Shown one piece after another: positions 30,046 to 39,107 of a DNA stretch of 42,597 nucleotides. Each line of letters begins with the position of its first letter. Within the stretch, counting starts at the first letter, position 1. Both the position numbers and the translations under genes were made by a program. The DNA is taken from assembly GCF_014168815.1 (NCBI RefSeq), contig NZ_AP021975.1, positions 1 through 42,597 on the forward strand. Direction: 5' to 3'. Origin of the DNA: Klebsiella sp. WP3-W18-ESBL-02 (GTDB taxonomy: Bacteria; Pseudomonadota; Gammaproteobacteria; Enterobacterales; Enterobacteriaceae). The notes below the pieces were generated by a model. The model saw only the letters and a list, made by a program, of their open reading frames with translations, was not told where the DNA came from and made no database searches.

Positions 30046-30346
30046 CTGAATCACCTTTTATAAAACTCATTGCCTTATCCTGTGTTTTTACCGCCTCTTC
30101 AAGAACTATGTTTGTTAAGTCCTCTTTCATTTGCTCAATAATACTCGTTGTTTCATTTGCTCTTTTCTTACCTGCCGGGGCATATGCCACTTTGAGTATT
30201 TCGACAAACGGACTATCTACCCTGAATCTTTCAAACTTACGCCCACGTAAAACTTTGACTATTTTTAGTTTTATTTCGTATGTCGCTGTTGTATTAGAAA
30301 CTAAGTGGTAATCGTGTTCATTAAAACTAATTGAATCCAATATCAT
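30029..30346 (-). CDS. Hypothetical protein (105 aa)
   Basis: A soluble protein with a beta-rich N-terminal half (YHLVSNTTATYEIKLKIVKVL) and a helical, acidic C-terminus. AAAGGAGGGTTATA is an excellent ribosome site, and the start overlaps the upstream stop in a TAATG. Member of the 28704-30708 operon. Function unknown. Confidence 0.6.
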   Translation of the reverse strand: MILDSISFNEHDYHLVSNTTATYEIKLKIVKVLRGRKFERFRVDSPFVEILKVAYAPAGKKRANETTSIIEQMKEDLTNIVLEEAVKTQDKAMSFIKGDSDGDDK

Positions 30347-30708
30347 TATAACCCTCCTTTATTTTGGTCTTTAAAATGTATGAAGAATGAATTACTTTGA
30401 GCTAACTTGAACGTTAACATCTTTAAGAACTGAGCTTCTTTCTCACTGTCCTGATCATTTTCAGGAGCGTAAAAGAAGACTGAACCCGCTACTATTTCAT
30501 TTTTTCTTTTGCTATATGAAAGTATGCCATCAAGTTTCTTGAATGTTGTTATTTTCTTACCAAGCTTGCCGCTTAAATATTTAGTTAAATAATCAACATC
30601 TATTCTTTCTGAACTTGCGAAAACTTCATTGTGATTCCTGCCTTTTCTAATGTCGTTTATTATTCCATGCGCTAAAGCTATTGTTTTAATCTCTTTTATA
30701 GAATTCAT
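30346..30708 (-). CDS. Hypothetical protein (120 aa)
   Basis: First gene of the short-prepilin operon. Soluble, with an N-terminal helical region (IKTIALAHGIINDIRKGRNH) and a strand-rich second half ending FFIHFKDQNKGGL. AGAGGGTTTTAAAT precedes the ATG. It is driven by repeated promoter copy 2. No family recognised. Confidence 0.6.
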   Translation of the reverse strand: MNSIKEIKTIALAHGIINDIRKGRNHNEVFASSERIDVDYLTKYLSGKLGKKITTFKKLDGILSYSKRKNEIVAGSVFFYAPENDQDSEKEAQFLKMLTFKLAQSNSFFIHFKDQNKGGL

Positions 30709-30746
30709 ATTTAAAACCCTCTTATATTTAATTGTGTATATTATAA

Positions 30747-30786
30747 TATATAAGGGATTTTAAATATAAGTCAATCTATATTGAGA
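30747..30786 (-). promoter_or_regulatory. Repeated promoter, copy 2 (short-prepilin operon)
   Basis: Minus strand: TTGACT (30774-30769), 16 bp, TATATA (30752-30747). Bases 30756-30786 are identical to 21509-21539, so both pilin operons share the same -35 region and upstream sequence. Confidence 0.65.
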
Positions 30787-30788
30787 CT

Positions 30789-31157
30789 TTATTTTATAAT
30801 TAATTCAGAAACTTCATATAAATCTTCTTCTTTTAAAATTCCACGATAATATACATTACGGCAAAAAGCTAATTTGGCTTTGTGAGATATTTTATTTTGA
30901 TAGCTAATAAGTAATTTAATGATGGGAATAGAAGGAGGGGTAAAGCGGTTATGGAAGGAATCAAAATACTCTAACAGATAATCATGTTTTACGTCTTTAA
31001 AATCTAAGCCACTTTCTGAACATTCTTTTATAACAGATTGAATCTCTGTATCACTACCTGAGCGAACCGTATGAAACAACTTATCAGCAAGACGTTTCCT
31101 GTGCTGTTCCTTACGTTTTTTATCATCCAGAAAATCATTTAAGCTTTTGTATTTCAT
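30789..31157 (-). CDS. Hypothetical protein (122 aa), possible diverged ankyrin
   Basis: A basic N-terminus (KKRKEQHRKRLADKLFHTV) is followed by helix pairs of ankyrin size, but the TPL and G-D-N turns are not conserved, so I do not call it ankyrin. No strong ribosome site precedes the ATG. It ends directly at the repeated promoter. Upstream lies the res-mod operon in the same direction. Confidence 0.5.
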   Translation of the reverse strand: MKYKSLNDFLDDKKRKEQHRKRLADKLFHTVRSGSDTEIQSVIKECSESGLDFKDVKHDYLLEYFDSFHNRFTPPSIPIIKLLISYQNKISHKAKLAFCRNVYYRGILKEEDLYEVSELIIK

Positions 31158-31188
31158 CTGTGTTTCTTCATGATGTATTAATTTTGAT

Positions 31189-31210
31189 GAAGGAGGCGTT
31201 GACCTCCTTC
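31189..31210 (-). terminator. Hairpin after res
   Basis: GAAGGAGG (31189-31196) / CCTCCTTC (31203-31210). The stem is strong but the minus-strand tail is not T-rich, so termination is uncertain. Confidence 0.5.
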
Positions 31211-31221
31211 ACCACTAAGAA

Positions 31222-34134
31222 CTAAGCTTGTGTTTTCTTTATTAAATCATAAATCTCATCATTAGCAAATTGAGTCATGAATTCAACTTTGAATGTTTTG
31301 CTTATTTGATTAAACAATGCCTGAGCATGTTCAATTTTTCGTTGTTCTTCAAGGCGTAAGCTATCTTTACCATCAACATTTTTTGTTTCAATGATAAAGT
31401 TTAAGTAATCACCACTTGTAGTTTTAACAACATACGCAAAGTCAGGGGAATACGTGTATCCTCCTGCCACCGGAATTTTAATAGAGTTCTTCGGTATCTT
31501 CGTAAAAACAGCTACAGACAGGATCTCTTTATCTGTTATGTTAAGTCTTTCCAGCTCTGAGTCATAAAAGACCTCTTCAAAAAGATATGAATCCAATGGT
31601 GATTTTGTATAATCCTGCAATACACCAAGATCACTTGATAATACCTCACTTAGAGGATTACCATCTGCATTAGTGAATTTTGTAGGATGAATAGAGCCTG
31701 ATATCACATTGTAGCCAAGACTGAACTTATTAAACGAATTGTTCAACAAATACTTGCTAAAGCCAGATTTAATCTTTCTGATAGTTTGAATGTTCAGGTA
31801 GTCAGTGATATTGATAGTATCTTTTATATCACAAAACACCTTATGCAAAGTATCGTGTTTAGCAAAAATAGTTTGTGATAAGTTATCAAGAAACTCTCGA
31901 TAGCTCATTGTATTGAGTTTAGCAAAGTTATCATCATCACTAATGATACTTTTCGACATTGCCGTATCATTATGGATGTAAATCCTATCTATGCGAGTAT
32001 GAACGCCTGATTTAGTAAATCTATCTGCTTCTTCGAGCATAAATGATTTGAATATGGATAAGAATTCATTCTCGCTGTTTATCTTATACTCAATCACAGC
32101 TTTCTGATTTATCAAATCCCACAATTCTTTAAGTTCACTGAACTTGCCAACACGCATTTTAGTGCGTTTTTTCCCATCGGTAGCTTTTTTAATTTTGCTT
32201 GGTTTTACTCCAGTAGGGAATGCTGCCGGGTATTTACCTTTTAAGCGTGTATAGGAATCAGAATCTTTGAAGTTGTCATTATCATCAATGATTTCATCAT
32301 CAAAAACTTCATTCATGAGCGTTCTGGATGAAAGCTCAGGATACTTAGTTAGGATTTTAACCTTAAGCTCTTCAGTAAACTTACTTGGAACAGTTTCTTT
32401 GAAGGAGCTATCGTTGACCTCTTTGACAAGAGAATCGACAAAATCCTTTTCCGTAAAATCAACATAGTAGTTGAGTGTAAAATTGCGATCTTTCACTCGG
32501 CACATGTATTCATTCACTGGAAGACGCAACCCACGCCCTACTTCTTGAAGTTTAGATGTGGTGCTACCGCTCGAACGTAGCTTACAAATCTGGAATACGT
32601 TAGGGTTATCCCAGCCTTCCCTCAATGTCCACTTAGAGAAAATGAAACGGCGAGGATTCTCTAACGACAATAGAAGCTCTTTGTCATGAAGAATTTCGTT
32701 GATTTCCTGCTCAATTTTATCATCTTTATCACTATTATCTTTTGAAAAATAACCACCATGAACAGAAGATATATCCTTAACAGTTTTTTCAAGGTAGTTT
32801 CTATAAAAGTCATCTTTCTCTGTTTCTAACAGTTCATTAGCTTCTGCCAAAACGTATTCTTCGAACTTAGTTTTCAGGCTTCCGGCAATATTATTACCAT
32901 CACGATAGCCTTCAATGTCATCAATGAAGAAAAGAGTAAGAGGCTTTATGCGTGGCCTTTGTGTCAGATACTCTTTTTCCAACTTAAAGTGTTCTTTGAC
33001 AGCTTTACGCATCATGTTATCAGCAAGTGTCTGATCGTAAGAGTAGGGGTTTATTGAACTACCAATTTTTAGTTCAATACCATTACTCAATACAGCAGTA
33101 CTCTTGTTTAAGGCATCCAGTGTTAAATCATGGATCGCACTATGTGTTTTAGATAGTGATTCACCTTTGGCTAACTTGAATTTTTTTCTATTACCATTTT
33201 CGTTTAGTTCAAAAGTGGCCTCTTTTCCGTCAGATTTAACAAATTTAAGATTAGCACTACCATCACCAACAATATCCTCAATGTATGCATCAATACCTTT
33301 AACAAGATCTTCATTGAACGCATCCACGGCTGTTAGACGATAAACTAAGTTCTTATAGCCTTCACTAAAAGTTGCGCCATAGCGGATAATATATTGAGCA
33401 TTAAATTTTTCAATATTTTCCCATGTCTTTTTACCCGTAGGAAATTTATGAGGCTCATCAATGATAATGAATGGTTTTACCGCACTAAGAGCAGCAAATG
33501 GTGTATCAAACTGATTATCAAGCAAACCAACATCATAAGTGTCAGTTAAAGACTTGGAGTTAATCATCCCTGAGTTGATTACAAGGACGTGTATATATTT
33601 CTTGTTAAAATTACTTGCTTCAACAAAATCATGAATAGCTTGAGGCATATACGATTTTGTGTTTTTACCAGAGTTTTTTTGACTTTCAACAACATAAGTC
33701 TTTAATTCACGCTCGTAATCATCTCTAAAATGTTCTTTTAAAGCATCGCTTTTTAAAAAGTTAACTGTTCCGGCTTTGATCGATAGGGTAGGAACAATGA
33801 TGATAAACTTGTTAATACCAAATGATTTGTTCAGGTCAAAAATTGTTTTGGTGTAAGTATAAGTTTTACCTGTACCTGTCTCCATAGAAACATCAATTAC
33901 GTTGCTTTTAGCATCGTAATTATCTTTTAAATGCTCAATAGCATTGAACTCCTGAACATTTTTTATGTTGTTGTAGTATTGTTGTTCAGACAGATTCAGT
34001 TCTGGATTAGATAACAGGCGAATAGCAACATTATCCGTCTGATGAGGTATGGCAGATACAAAGACATTCATCACCGCATCAACGCCAGCCTTTTGATGAG
34101 GTAAATTCTTTTCGAATGTGAACCCTTTAGACAT
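31222..34134 (-). CDS. res: Type III restriction endonuclease subunit Res
   Basis: A 970-aa protein. An SF2 ATPase domain has ETGTGKT (85-91) and DEPH (226-229), the Res form of the DEAD/H box. The helicase domain continues with GWDNPNVFQICKLR and the QEVGRGLRLP motif VI. The C-terminal PD-(D/E)XK nuclease has PD at 897-898 and ETK at 916-918. It matches the full Res length, and all motifs are intact, so it should be active with Mod. It cuts unmodified foreign DNA when two sites are present. The start lies 2 bp after the mod stop. Confidence 0.95.
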   Translation of the reverse strand: MSKGFTFEKNLPHQKAGVDAVMNVFVSAIPHQTDNVAIRLLSNPELNLSEQQYYNNIKNVQEFNAIEHLKDNYDAKSNVIDVSMETGTGKTYTYTKTIFDLNKSFGINKFIIIVPTLSIKAGTVNFLKSDALKEHFRDDYERELKTYVVESQKNSGKNTKSYMPQAIHDFVEASNFNKKYIHVLVINSGMINSKSLTDTYDVGLLDNQFDTPFAALSAVKPFIIIDEPHKFPTGKKTWENIEKFNAQYIIRYGATFSEGYKNLVYRLTAVDAFNEDLVKGIDAYIEDIVGDGSANLKFVKSDGKEATFELNENGNRKKFKLAKGESLSKTHSAIHDLTLDALNKSTAVLSNGIELKIGSSINPYSYDQTLADNMMRKAVKEHFKLEKEYLTQRPRIKPLTLFFIDDIEGYRDGNNIAGSLKTKFEEYVLAEANELLETEKDDFYRNYLEKTVKDISSVHGGYFSKDNSDKDDKIEQEINEILHDKELLLSLENPRRFIFSKWTLREGWDNPNVFQICKLRSSGSTTSKLQEVGRGLRLPVNEYMCRVKDRNFTLNYYVDFTEKDFVDSLVKEVNDSSFKETVPSKFTEELKVKILTKYPELSSRTLMNEVFDDEIIDDNDNFKDSDSYTRLKGKYPAAFPTGVKPSKIKKATDGKKRTKMRVGKFSELKELWDLINQKAVIEYKINSENEFLSIFKSFMLEEADRFTKSGVHTRIDRIYIHNDTAMSKSIISDDDNFAKLNTMSYREFLDNLSQTIFAKHDTLHKVFCDIKDTINITDYLNIQTIRKIKSGFSKYLLNNSFNKFSLGYNVISGSIHPTKFTNADGNPLSEVLSSDLGVLQDYTKSPLDSYLFEEVFYDSELERLNITDKEILSVAVFTKIPKNSIKIPVAGGYTYSPDFAYVVKTTSGDYLNFIIETKNVDGKDSLRLEEQRKIEHAQALFNQISKTFKVEFMTQFANDEIYDLIKKTQA

Positions 34135-34136
34135 GA

Positions 34137-36077
34137 TTAGTTCCTTACCACCAAATCTAAATCAATAGATTTTTTATTAGCATAACTTTTTAGTGCTTCA
34201 TTAAGTTCCATCTGTTTCGCACTTTCGAAGTTGCTGCCATAAAACACGACTTTGTTAGGTGCAAAGTCTTTGTCTGAATCCAGCTTTTGAAGTAAAGCTT
34301 TCAGAGCTTCACTGGTGAAGTTAGGTGCAATCAGATACAAACGACCATCGCACAAGTGCGCTTTGTAGCCATTAAGATCTACATCTTCAATTGTCGTTGT
34401 TAACAAACTACCATCATACACGCACCATGTAGTCAACAGGGTGTCGTACTGTGATTGAGTTAATACAACATCATCAAAGAAGCTAAGATTAGACAGCGTA
34501 AGTTCAGACTCATCTTTTGCTCGAAAATCAGTCATTAGTTGATATATCTTAAAACCTTGATTTCCGTTATTTTTAGAAGCTCTAATTAACCGTTCTTTTG
34601 TTAAGTCAAAAATTGTTTTATAACCATGCTTCAAAGCATCAGATTTGTCTTTTGTTGGCTCATCTAGTTGAACTGTAATAAACTGATACGATGTTTTATT
34701 TTTATGATTTAAATTAAATACTGTATGTGCTGTAGTTCCTGAACCAGCAAAGAAATCTAAAACAACACCTTCTCCATCACATGCAAAAGAGATTAAATCT
34801 TCTACTAGTTTTATTGTTTTAGCATTTGTAAATGGTTGAGTCATTTCAGGAAATAACTCTTTGAGTTCATTCGTTGCTGTACGCCCATCAAGATTAATAA
34901 CAGAGCTTAATTTTTGTTTATAATCTTTAGCATAAACCTTTAACTCTATAATTTTGTTTTCATCATCACCAAAGATAATTTTTTCTTCTAATAGAAGCCG
35001 ATCCATTGTCTCTGATGGAAAGCGATATCCCATAAGAGGTTGTTTACATGGTTTTTTAGTTTCTGGATGTAAAACATCATACCTGTACCCCTCTTTTCCG
35101 GGGTTGTGTACACTCTGGCTACCAGTATAGACACCATCTTTATCTATATATTTGTATCGGTCAAGAGGCCATAATTCAGATTTATGTTCACGATACCATT
35201 GGGTATATTTTTCCTTAAGTTCATCACCCGAATATTTTGATGTGAATTCTTCACCTATGTTGATAAGTAAATTCTTAACATCTGAAATGTTAGACTTCCA
35301 CTCACTTTCAAGCTGCTCTTTGTTTTTTGCGTAAACAATAATATATTCATGCTCTACAGCTATGTTTGACGGATTATTATCAGTTGCATTTTTCCACACA
35401 ATATCTCCAACATAATTTTGCTCACCAAAAATCTCATCACAAACAAGTTTTAATTGACTAAACTCATTATGATCGATAGAGATAAAAATAGTCCCATCTT
35501 CTTTCATTAGTTCACGAGCAATATAAAGACGAGGATAAATGAATGTCAGCCATGCGCTATGGCTACTTGAACCTTTGACAGTAAAATCGAGGATACGGGC
35601 AGCTTCATCAAGATCGATACCTGCAAGTGCAGAAAGCTGTTCAGGTGTAAACTTGCGATCATCGTTATAGGCGAATCCATCCTTACCAGTATTGTATGGA
35701 GGATCAATGTAAATCATCTTCACCTTTTCAGCATAAGCATTAACCATATGCTTCAATACTTCGAGGTTATCCCCTTTTATTAACAGATTCTGACTGTTCT
35801 TGTTCTCTTCAAGTTGGTTATGGTCTTTATCTTCTGTCAGCAACGTCTTCGGTGGTAGGTTAGCCAACAGCCGGGCATAAGACTTACCCAGCCAATTTAA
35901 GCTGTATGACTCTTTAGAGAGTTCAACATCCGAGGATTTGACGATCTCAAGTAGCTTCTCTTGAATGAACGCCCCGTTTTTATCAAAACACTGTGGGAAG
36001 TTAGCCTTTAACACAGCAAGCTGCTTGCTGTTAGCTGTTTCTACTTCTGAAAAAAGCGTTTCTTTTTGCATATCCAT
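34137..36077 (-). CDS. mod: Type III DNA-adenine methyltransferase Mod
   Basis: A 646-aa beta-class N6-adenine methylase. DPPY at 125-128 precedes the AdoMet motif DFFAGSGTT (441-449). The insert between them carries the target recognition region (about 200-400), which decides the site; that site cannot be predicted here. It modifies one strand of the recognition site and is required for Res activity. No phase-variable simple repeat is visible in the gene, unlike many pathogen mod genes. Followed directly by res. Confidence 0.95.
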   Translation of the reverse strand: MDMQKETLFSEVETANSKQLAVLKANFPQCFDKNGAFIQEKLLEIVKSSDVELSKESYSLNWLGKSYARLLANLPPKTLLTEDKDHNQLEENKNSQNLLIKGDNLEVLKHMVNAYAEKVKMIYIDPPYNTGKDGFAYNDDRKFTPEQLSALAGIDLDEAARILDFTVKGSSSHSAWLTFIYPRLYIARELMKEDGTIFISIDHNEFSQLKLVCDEIFGEQNYVGDIVWKNATDNNPSNIAVEHEYIIVYAKNKEQLESEWKSNISDVKNLLINIGEEFTSKYSGDELKEKYTQWYREHKSELWPLDRYKYIDKDGVYTGSQSVHNPGKEGYRYDVLHPETKKPCKQPLMGYRFPSETMDRLLLEEKIIFGDDENKIIELKVYAKDYKQKLSSVINLDGRTATNELKELFPEMTQPFTNAKTIKLVEDLISFACDGEGVVLDFFAGSGTTAHTVFNLNHKNKTSYQFITVQLDEPTKDKSDALKHGYKTIFDLTKERLIRASKNNGNQGFKIYQLMTDFRAKDESELTLSNLSFFDDVVLTQSQYDTLLTTWCVYDGSLLTTTIEDVDLNGYKAHLCDGRLYLIAPNFTSEALKALLQKLDSDKDFAPNKVVFYGSNFESAKQMELNEALKSYANKKSIDLDLVVRN

Positions 36078-36088
36078 GTTAAACCTGA

Positions 36089-36373
36089 TTATTTATCGTT
36101 CGATTTGGTGGTGTTTTTGATTGAAGCTTCACTTAAACCTATGCGCATTAGTTCGGCTACCGCACCATCAATGCTTTTGAAGAGCCGTGCTTCGTATGGC
36201 TGTCTTGAGCTACATAAGACTAATGGCTTACCTTCCCACTCTGAACCATCAAAAATCACGGTATACTCGCCTTTAGAGCCTTGTATTGTTGCTCTATCAA
36301 GTAGACCTGATCTGACCCTTTCCTTAGCCATTGAGCTAAGGATAAAATTTCCACCATCAAGACCTGACATCAT
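36089..36373 (-). CDS. Small hypothetical protein upstream of mod (94 aa)
   Basis: A 94-aa soluble protein with a strand-rich middle (GEYTVIFDGSEWEGKPLVLC) and a C-terminal helix. It is co-directional with mod, ending 11 bp before it, so they are likely one operon. GAGG lies 8 nt before the ATG pair. It may regulate the restriction-modification genes, but no family is recognised. Confidence 0.6.
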   Translation of the reverse strand: MMSGLDGGNFILSSMAKERVRSGLLDRATIQGSKGEYTVIFDGSEWEGKPLVLCSSRQPYEARLFKSIDGAVAELMRIGLSEASIKNTTKSNDK

Positions 36374-36495
36374 CGTTATGACCTCGTTATGCGATACTGA
36401 AACAATATCAAATATCGTCTCAATGGTAAACTTTTGCTTTTGTTACGAGGGTGAATACGAGAGTCTTACATTGGTGTGCTACTCCAGAAATGACA

Positions 36496-36513
36496 AAGGG
36501 GCTTATGCCCCTT
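36496..36513 (-). terminator. Hairpin after 36515-37039
   Basis: AAGGGGC (36496-36502) / GCCCCTT (36507-36513), at the end of the three-gene group. Confidence 0.55.
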
Positions 36514-36514
36514 G

Positions 36515-37039
36515 TTATGTGTCTGTATTGGTTAAACGTTCTATATGCCTACTTATCATTTTTAGTCTCTTCTTGAGAAGGTAATCATCCAGCTCTTTCA
36601 CTGCCTCTTTTGAAAAACAGTTTTCAAACCTGATAACATCAAAACTTACTGTTTTGTTTTTGAAAAACTCATATCCTTTGTGAAAACCATCATACATAAC
36701 AACCTGAATCCCCATTCTAATTAGATTTAAAACTAATCTTTTATATCTGTCATCATAGAAGTGAGGTTCATACGGTTCATCTGGTTCCGGTTCATCATAA
36801 AAAATCACCACATCAGGATTATAACCAGATTTGAATATAGCCCTATATATCTCATAGGGCGTTTTATTTATATCAATAGTTATGGATGTAGCGTAGTGAA
36901 TTTTAAACAAGTCAGAAGTAGAAAAAAGTCTGCTATTGTCTTCTATAAATACTAAATCATTAAGTTCTATTGCATCCTTAATACACTTGATTTTGTATTT
37001 TAGATAATCTTCTATTCTTTCCTCTTGTTCTAAGTTCAT
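36515..37039 (-). CDS. Hypothetical protein, degenerate P-loop-like (174 aa)
   Basis: A 174-aa acidic protein. The order of hydrophobic strands (NDLVFIEDN, PDVVIFYDEPEPDEP, GIQVVMYDGFHKG, FDVIRFENC) parallels that of the two genes upstream. DVVIFYDEPE looks like a Walker B, but no Walker A remains. AAGGTG precedes the ATG. Probably co-transcribed with 37048-37527. Function unknown. Confidence 0.6.
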   Translation of the reverse strand: MNLEQEERIEDYLKYKIKCIKDAIELNDLVFIEDNSRLFSTSDLFKIHYATSITIDINKTPYEIYRAIFKSGYNPDVVIFYDEPEPDEPYEPHFYDDRYKRLVLNLIRMGIQVVMYDGFHKGYEFFKNKTVSFDVIRFENCFSKEAVKELDDYLLKKRLKMISRHIERLTNTDT

Positions 37040-37047
37040 TTTTCACC

Positions 37048-37527
37048 TTATGCTTTAATTGTGATAACTTCTATGCCATAGTTTTCTTTCATGTGTTGTT
37101 CAAGGTATGGCCTTAAAAAAACATTATCATTAGTGAATGATAAAACCTTGTTGTTATTAGATGGTATCTCTAATATGTGATTTGCATAACTATTATCATT
37201 AACCATAGCAAAATAGCTATAACCAATACCTCTTATTTGATTTACCTCTCCGCCAAAGTGCTTGTCATAAGTTTTTTCAGATATACTAATATCGAGATGG
37301 TCAAAAACAAATAAGGTGTTTATAGATTCCATCATTACTCGTCTGAGAGCAGCTTTTGTAATGTTAGAATCGTTATAGAAAGCTATATTATCTATTCCTT
37401 CAATATTTAAATCCTTCAAGCTTAACATAAGCTCATCTCTGTGAGACATGTTTCCACCACGCACAACTACTATTCTTTTATCTTCAAATGCTGACTTTAT
37501 TTCTTCTTGTATGTTTTCTATTTTCAT
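37048..37527 (-). CDS. Hypothetical protein, degenerate P-loop-like (159 aa)
   Basis: KRIVVVRGGNMSHRDELMLSL sits where a P-loop would be but lacks GK(S/T). NTLFVFDHLD resembles a Walker B, and IGYSYFAMVNDNSYANHI a sensor strand. The same plan occurs in the genes on either side. AAGGAAAACATT precedes the ATG and the promoter is repeated-family copy 3. No known family assigned. Confidence 0.6.
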   Translation of the reverse strand: MKIENIQEEIKSAFEDKRIVVVRGGNMSHRDELMLSLKDLNIEGIDNIAFYNDSNITKAALRRVMMESINTLFVFDHLDISISEKTYDKHFGGEVNQIRGIGYSYFAMVNDNSYANHILEIPSNNNKVLSFTNDNVFLRPYLEQHMKENYGIEVITIKA

Positions 37528-37583
37528 AATGTTTTCCTTTTTTTAATGTTTATAATGTAATGAATATCTCTATTCATAGATAA

Positions 37584-37622
37584 GTTGTATTATATTTTAA
37601 CTATAAGTCAAGTTTAATTGAG
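37584..37622 (-). promoter_or_regulatory. Repeated promoter, copy 3
   Basis: Minus strand: TTGACT (37611-37606), 16 bp, TACAAC (37589-37584). Similar to copies 1 and 2 around the -35 box, including the TATAAGTCAA and ATTGAGA blocks. Confidence 0.55.
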
Positions 37623-37631
37623 AAAATAAAT

Positions 37632-37660
37632 TAAAAAAGAGAAGATAATTAAACCTTCTC
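37632..37660 (-). terminator. Terminator after 37671-37925
   Basis: GAGAAG (37639-37644) / CTTCTC (37655-37660), minus strand running into six T. Confidence 0.6.
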
Positions 37661-37670
37661 CTTTTATTAT

Positions 37671-37925
37671 TTAAAATGCTTGCTTGAACATCTTGTAAAA
37701 TGCAAACCCGGTTGTTGATAATAATAAGAACGGCAAGTATATAATGAATGCCAATACCATAAGAAAACCAAGACTAAAAGACGCCATGAAATCAAACTGT
37801 TTATAAAAGAAATCATCAAAGGTCATTTCCTTACTGGATTCATTTTCAAAATCATCATCCTCACAAGTAAGTAAGATCTCATCGTCTTCTTCCGATAACT
37901 CTAAGTGTTCATAATCTTTTTTCAT
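37671..37925 (-). CDS. Acidic single-helix membrane protein (84 aa)
   Basis: A very acidic N-terminus (HLELSEEDDEILLTCEDDDFE) is followed by one long or two short membrane helices (about residues 46-75) and a short basic end. The ATG at 37925 has AAAGGAATTGATT; the longer frame runs back into the upstream gene. It is last in the operon with 37937-39007. No family recognised. Confidence 0.6.
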   Translation of the reverse strand: MKKDYEHLELSEEDDEILLTCEDDDFENESSKEMTFDDFFYKQFDFMASFSLGFLMVLAFIIYLPFLLLSTTGFAFYKMFKQAF

Positions 37926-37936
37926 AATCAATTCCT

Positions 37937-39007
37937 TTATCTCTTCTTTTTTATAATATAGTCTAACTCCGCACATAGACTATTAACCATTTCATCATGC
38001 TCTTTTTTTAACTCTTCAATCTTTCTTTCCAAACCTATTATTTCACTTTGAAGAGTCATGTTTTCGAGAACAATGTAATCATAATCCTCATCTGCTTTAT
38101 TCTTTTCCTCTTCCAGAGTTTCTATTCTTAACGTTAAAGCTTCTTTCTCATCCTTTAATTGATTGTATTCTTTTTTATACATAGTAGAATCACTTTCATT
38201 CAAATCATTAATCATTTCTAATCTGAATAAATCAATGGAGTGTTCTTTAACTTCTTCTTTTAGTTTTTCATTTTCAGCAATCAATCCCTGTATAAATTCA
38301 TCAGCCTCTTCTAATAACTTTCTTCCACAGTTAGATATTTCCTCTTCTTCCTTTAGTTGAGATTTAAGATATGAAATCTCATTTAATAAATCATCAGTCT
38401 CAGTGTTATTTTTTTCAGTATACATGTTAAGCATGTCATTAATTGCCTGTTCCGATAACACATCATCGTTATCTACTTCCGGGAGTGGTATCTCATCAGG
38501 GAACGTTTCTACCGTGTCAAATGCTTCTATAGCTTCTTTGTTTGCTGCTGTTCTCTTAGAAGCTTTGTTTTCAAGGTAGTTGACTTCAATAGTCTTCATA
38601 GGTCTATTTTTTAAGAGGTAAGCAATTTCTTTTCTGCTTTTATTGGATGTTAAAACAACTTTTATATCTTTATCTTTTAAAGCATCAAGAGCTATATTTA
38701 TATCACCATCTCTATAGGTATAATCAGCTCTTTCAATGAATACTACTTCAACACTCTTACAATCTGAAAACTTAGGATGTTCAATATCATATTCAAAAAT
38801 CAACTCTGTTCTATGATTGTAAATAGTCTTTGTGTTTTGTTTGGGTGTTTTTACCTTCCTTTCTAATGAGGATTTAGCTTTCAATTCAGAAACAACTTTA
38901 CCGCATAAAACAGTATCACCTGTTAATAAAACTAAATTACACTTTCCAAATAACGCATTTAATACTTGCTCTGCTTTTCTTTTAAAATACTTTTCTGTTC
39001 TTTTCAT
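37937..39007 (-). CDS. Coiled-coil protein with degenerate P-loop-like N-terminus (356 aa)
   Basis: The N-terminal 150 residues contain LVLLTGDTVLCGKVVSEL, a P-loop-like turn in which the final Ser/Thr is replaced, then VEVVFIERAD (Walker B-like) and IKVVLTSNKS. An acidic linker and a long coiled coil (about 195-350) follow. It shares strand order with the two genes downstream, so the three are probably old paralogues. The ATG at 39007 has GGAGGTTGTT. It may be a structural or scaffold protein. Function unknown. Confidence 0.6.
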   Translation of the reverse strand: MKRTEKYFKRKAEQVLNALFGKCNLVLLTGDTVLCGKVVSELKAKSSLERKVKTPKQNTKTIYNHRTELIFEYDIEHPKFSDCKSVEVVFIERADYTYRDGDINIALDALKDKDIKVVLTSNKSRKEIAYLLKNRPMKTIEVNYLENKASKRTAANKEAIEAFDTVETFPDEIPLPEVDNDDVLSEQAINDMLNMYTEKNNTETDDLLNEISYLKSQLKEEEEISNCGRKLLEEADEFIQGLIAENEKLKEEVKEHSIDLFRLEMINDLNESDSTMYKKEYNQLKDEKEALTLRIETLEEEKNKADEDYDYIVLENMTLQSEIIGLERKIEELKKEHDEMVNSLCAELDYIIKKKR

Positions 39008-39071
39008 AACAACCTCCATTATTCATTAGTTAATATTTAGCGAGGTATCATTATTGATAGCCTCACATTTG

Positions 39072-39099
39072 TAATTAAAACAAATAAAGAGAAAGTCAA
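39072..39099 (-). promoter_or_regulatory. Promoter of 37937-39007
   Basis: Minus strand: TTGACT (39099-39094), 16 bp, TAATTA (39077-39072). Confidence 0.5.
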
Positions 39100-39107
39100 T
39101 AGATAAC

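Noticed and set aside
30789..31157. A fifth ankyrin protein
   Set aside because: Helix spacing is suggestive, but the TPL and GADVN turns are absent.
34137..36077. Phase-variable mod gene
   Set aside because: No tandem simple repeat is visible in the gene or just upstream.
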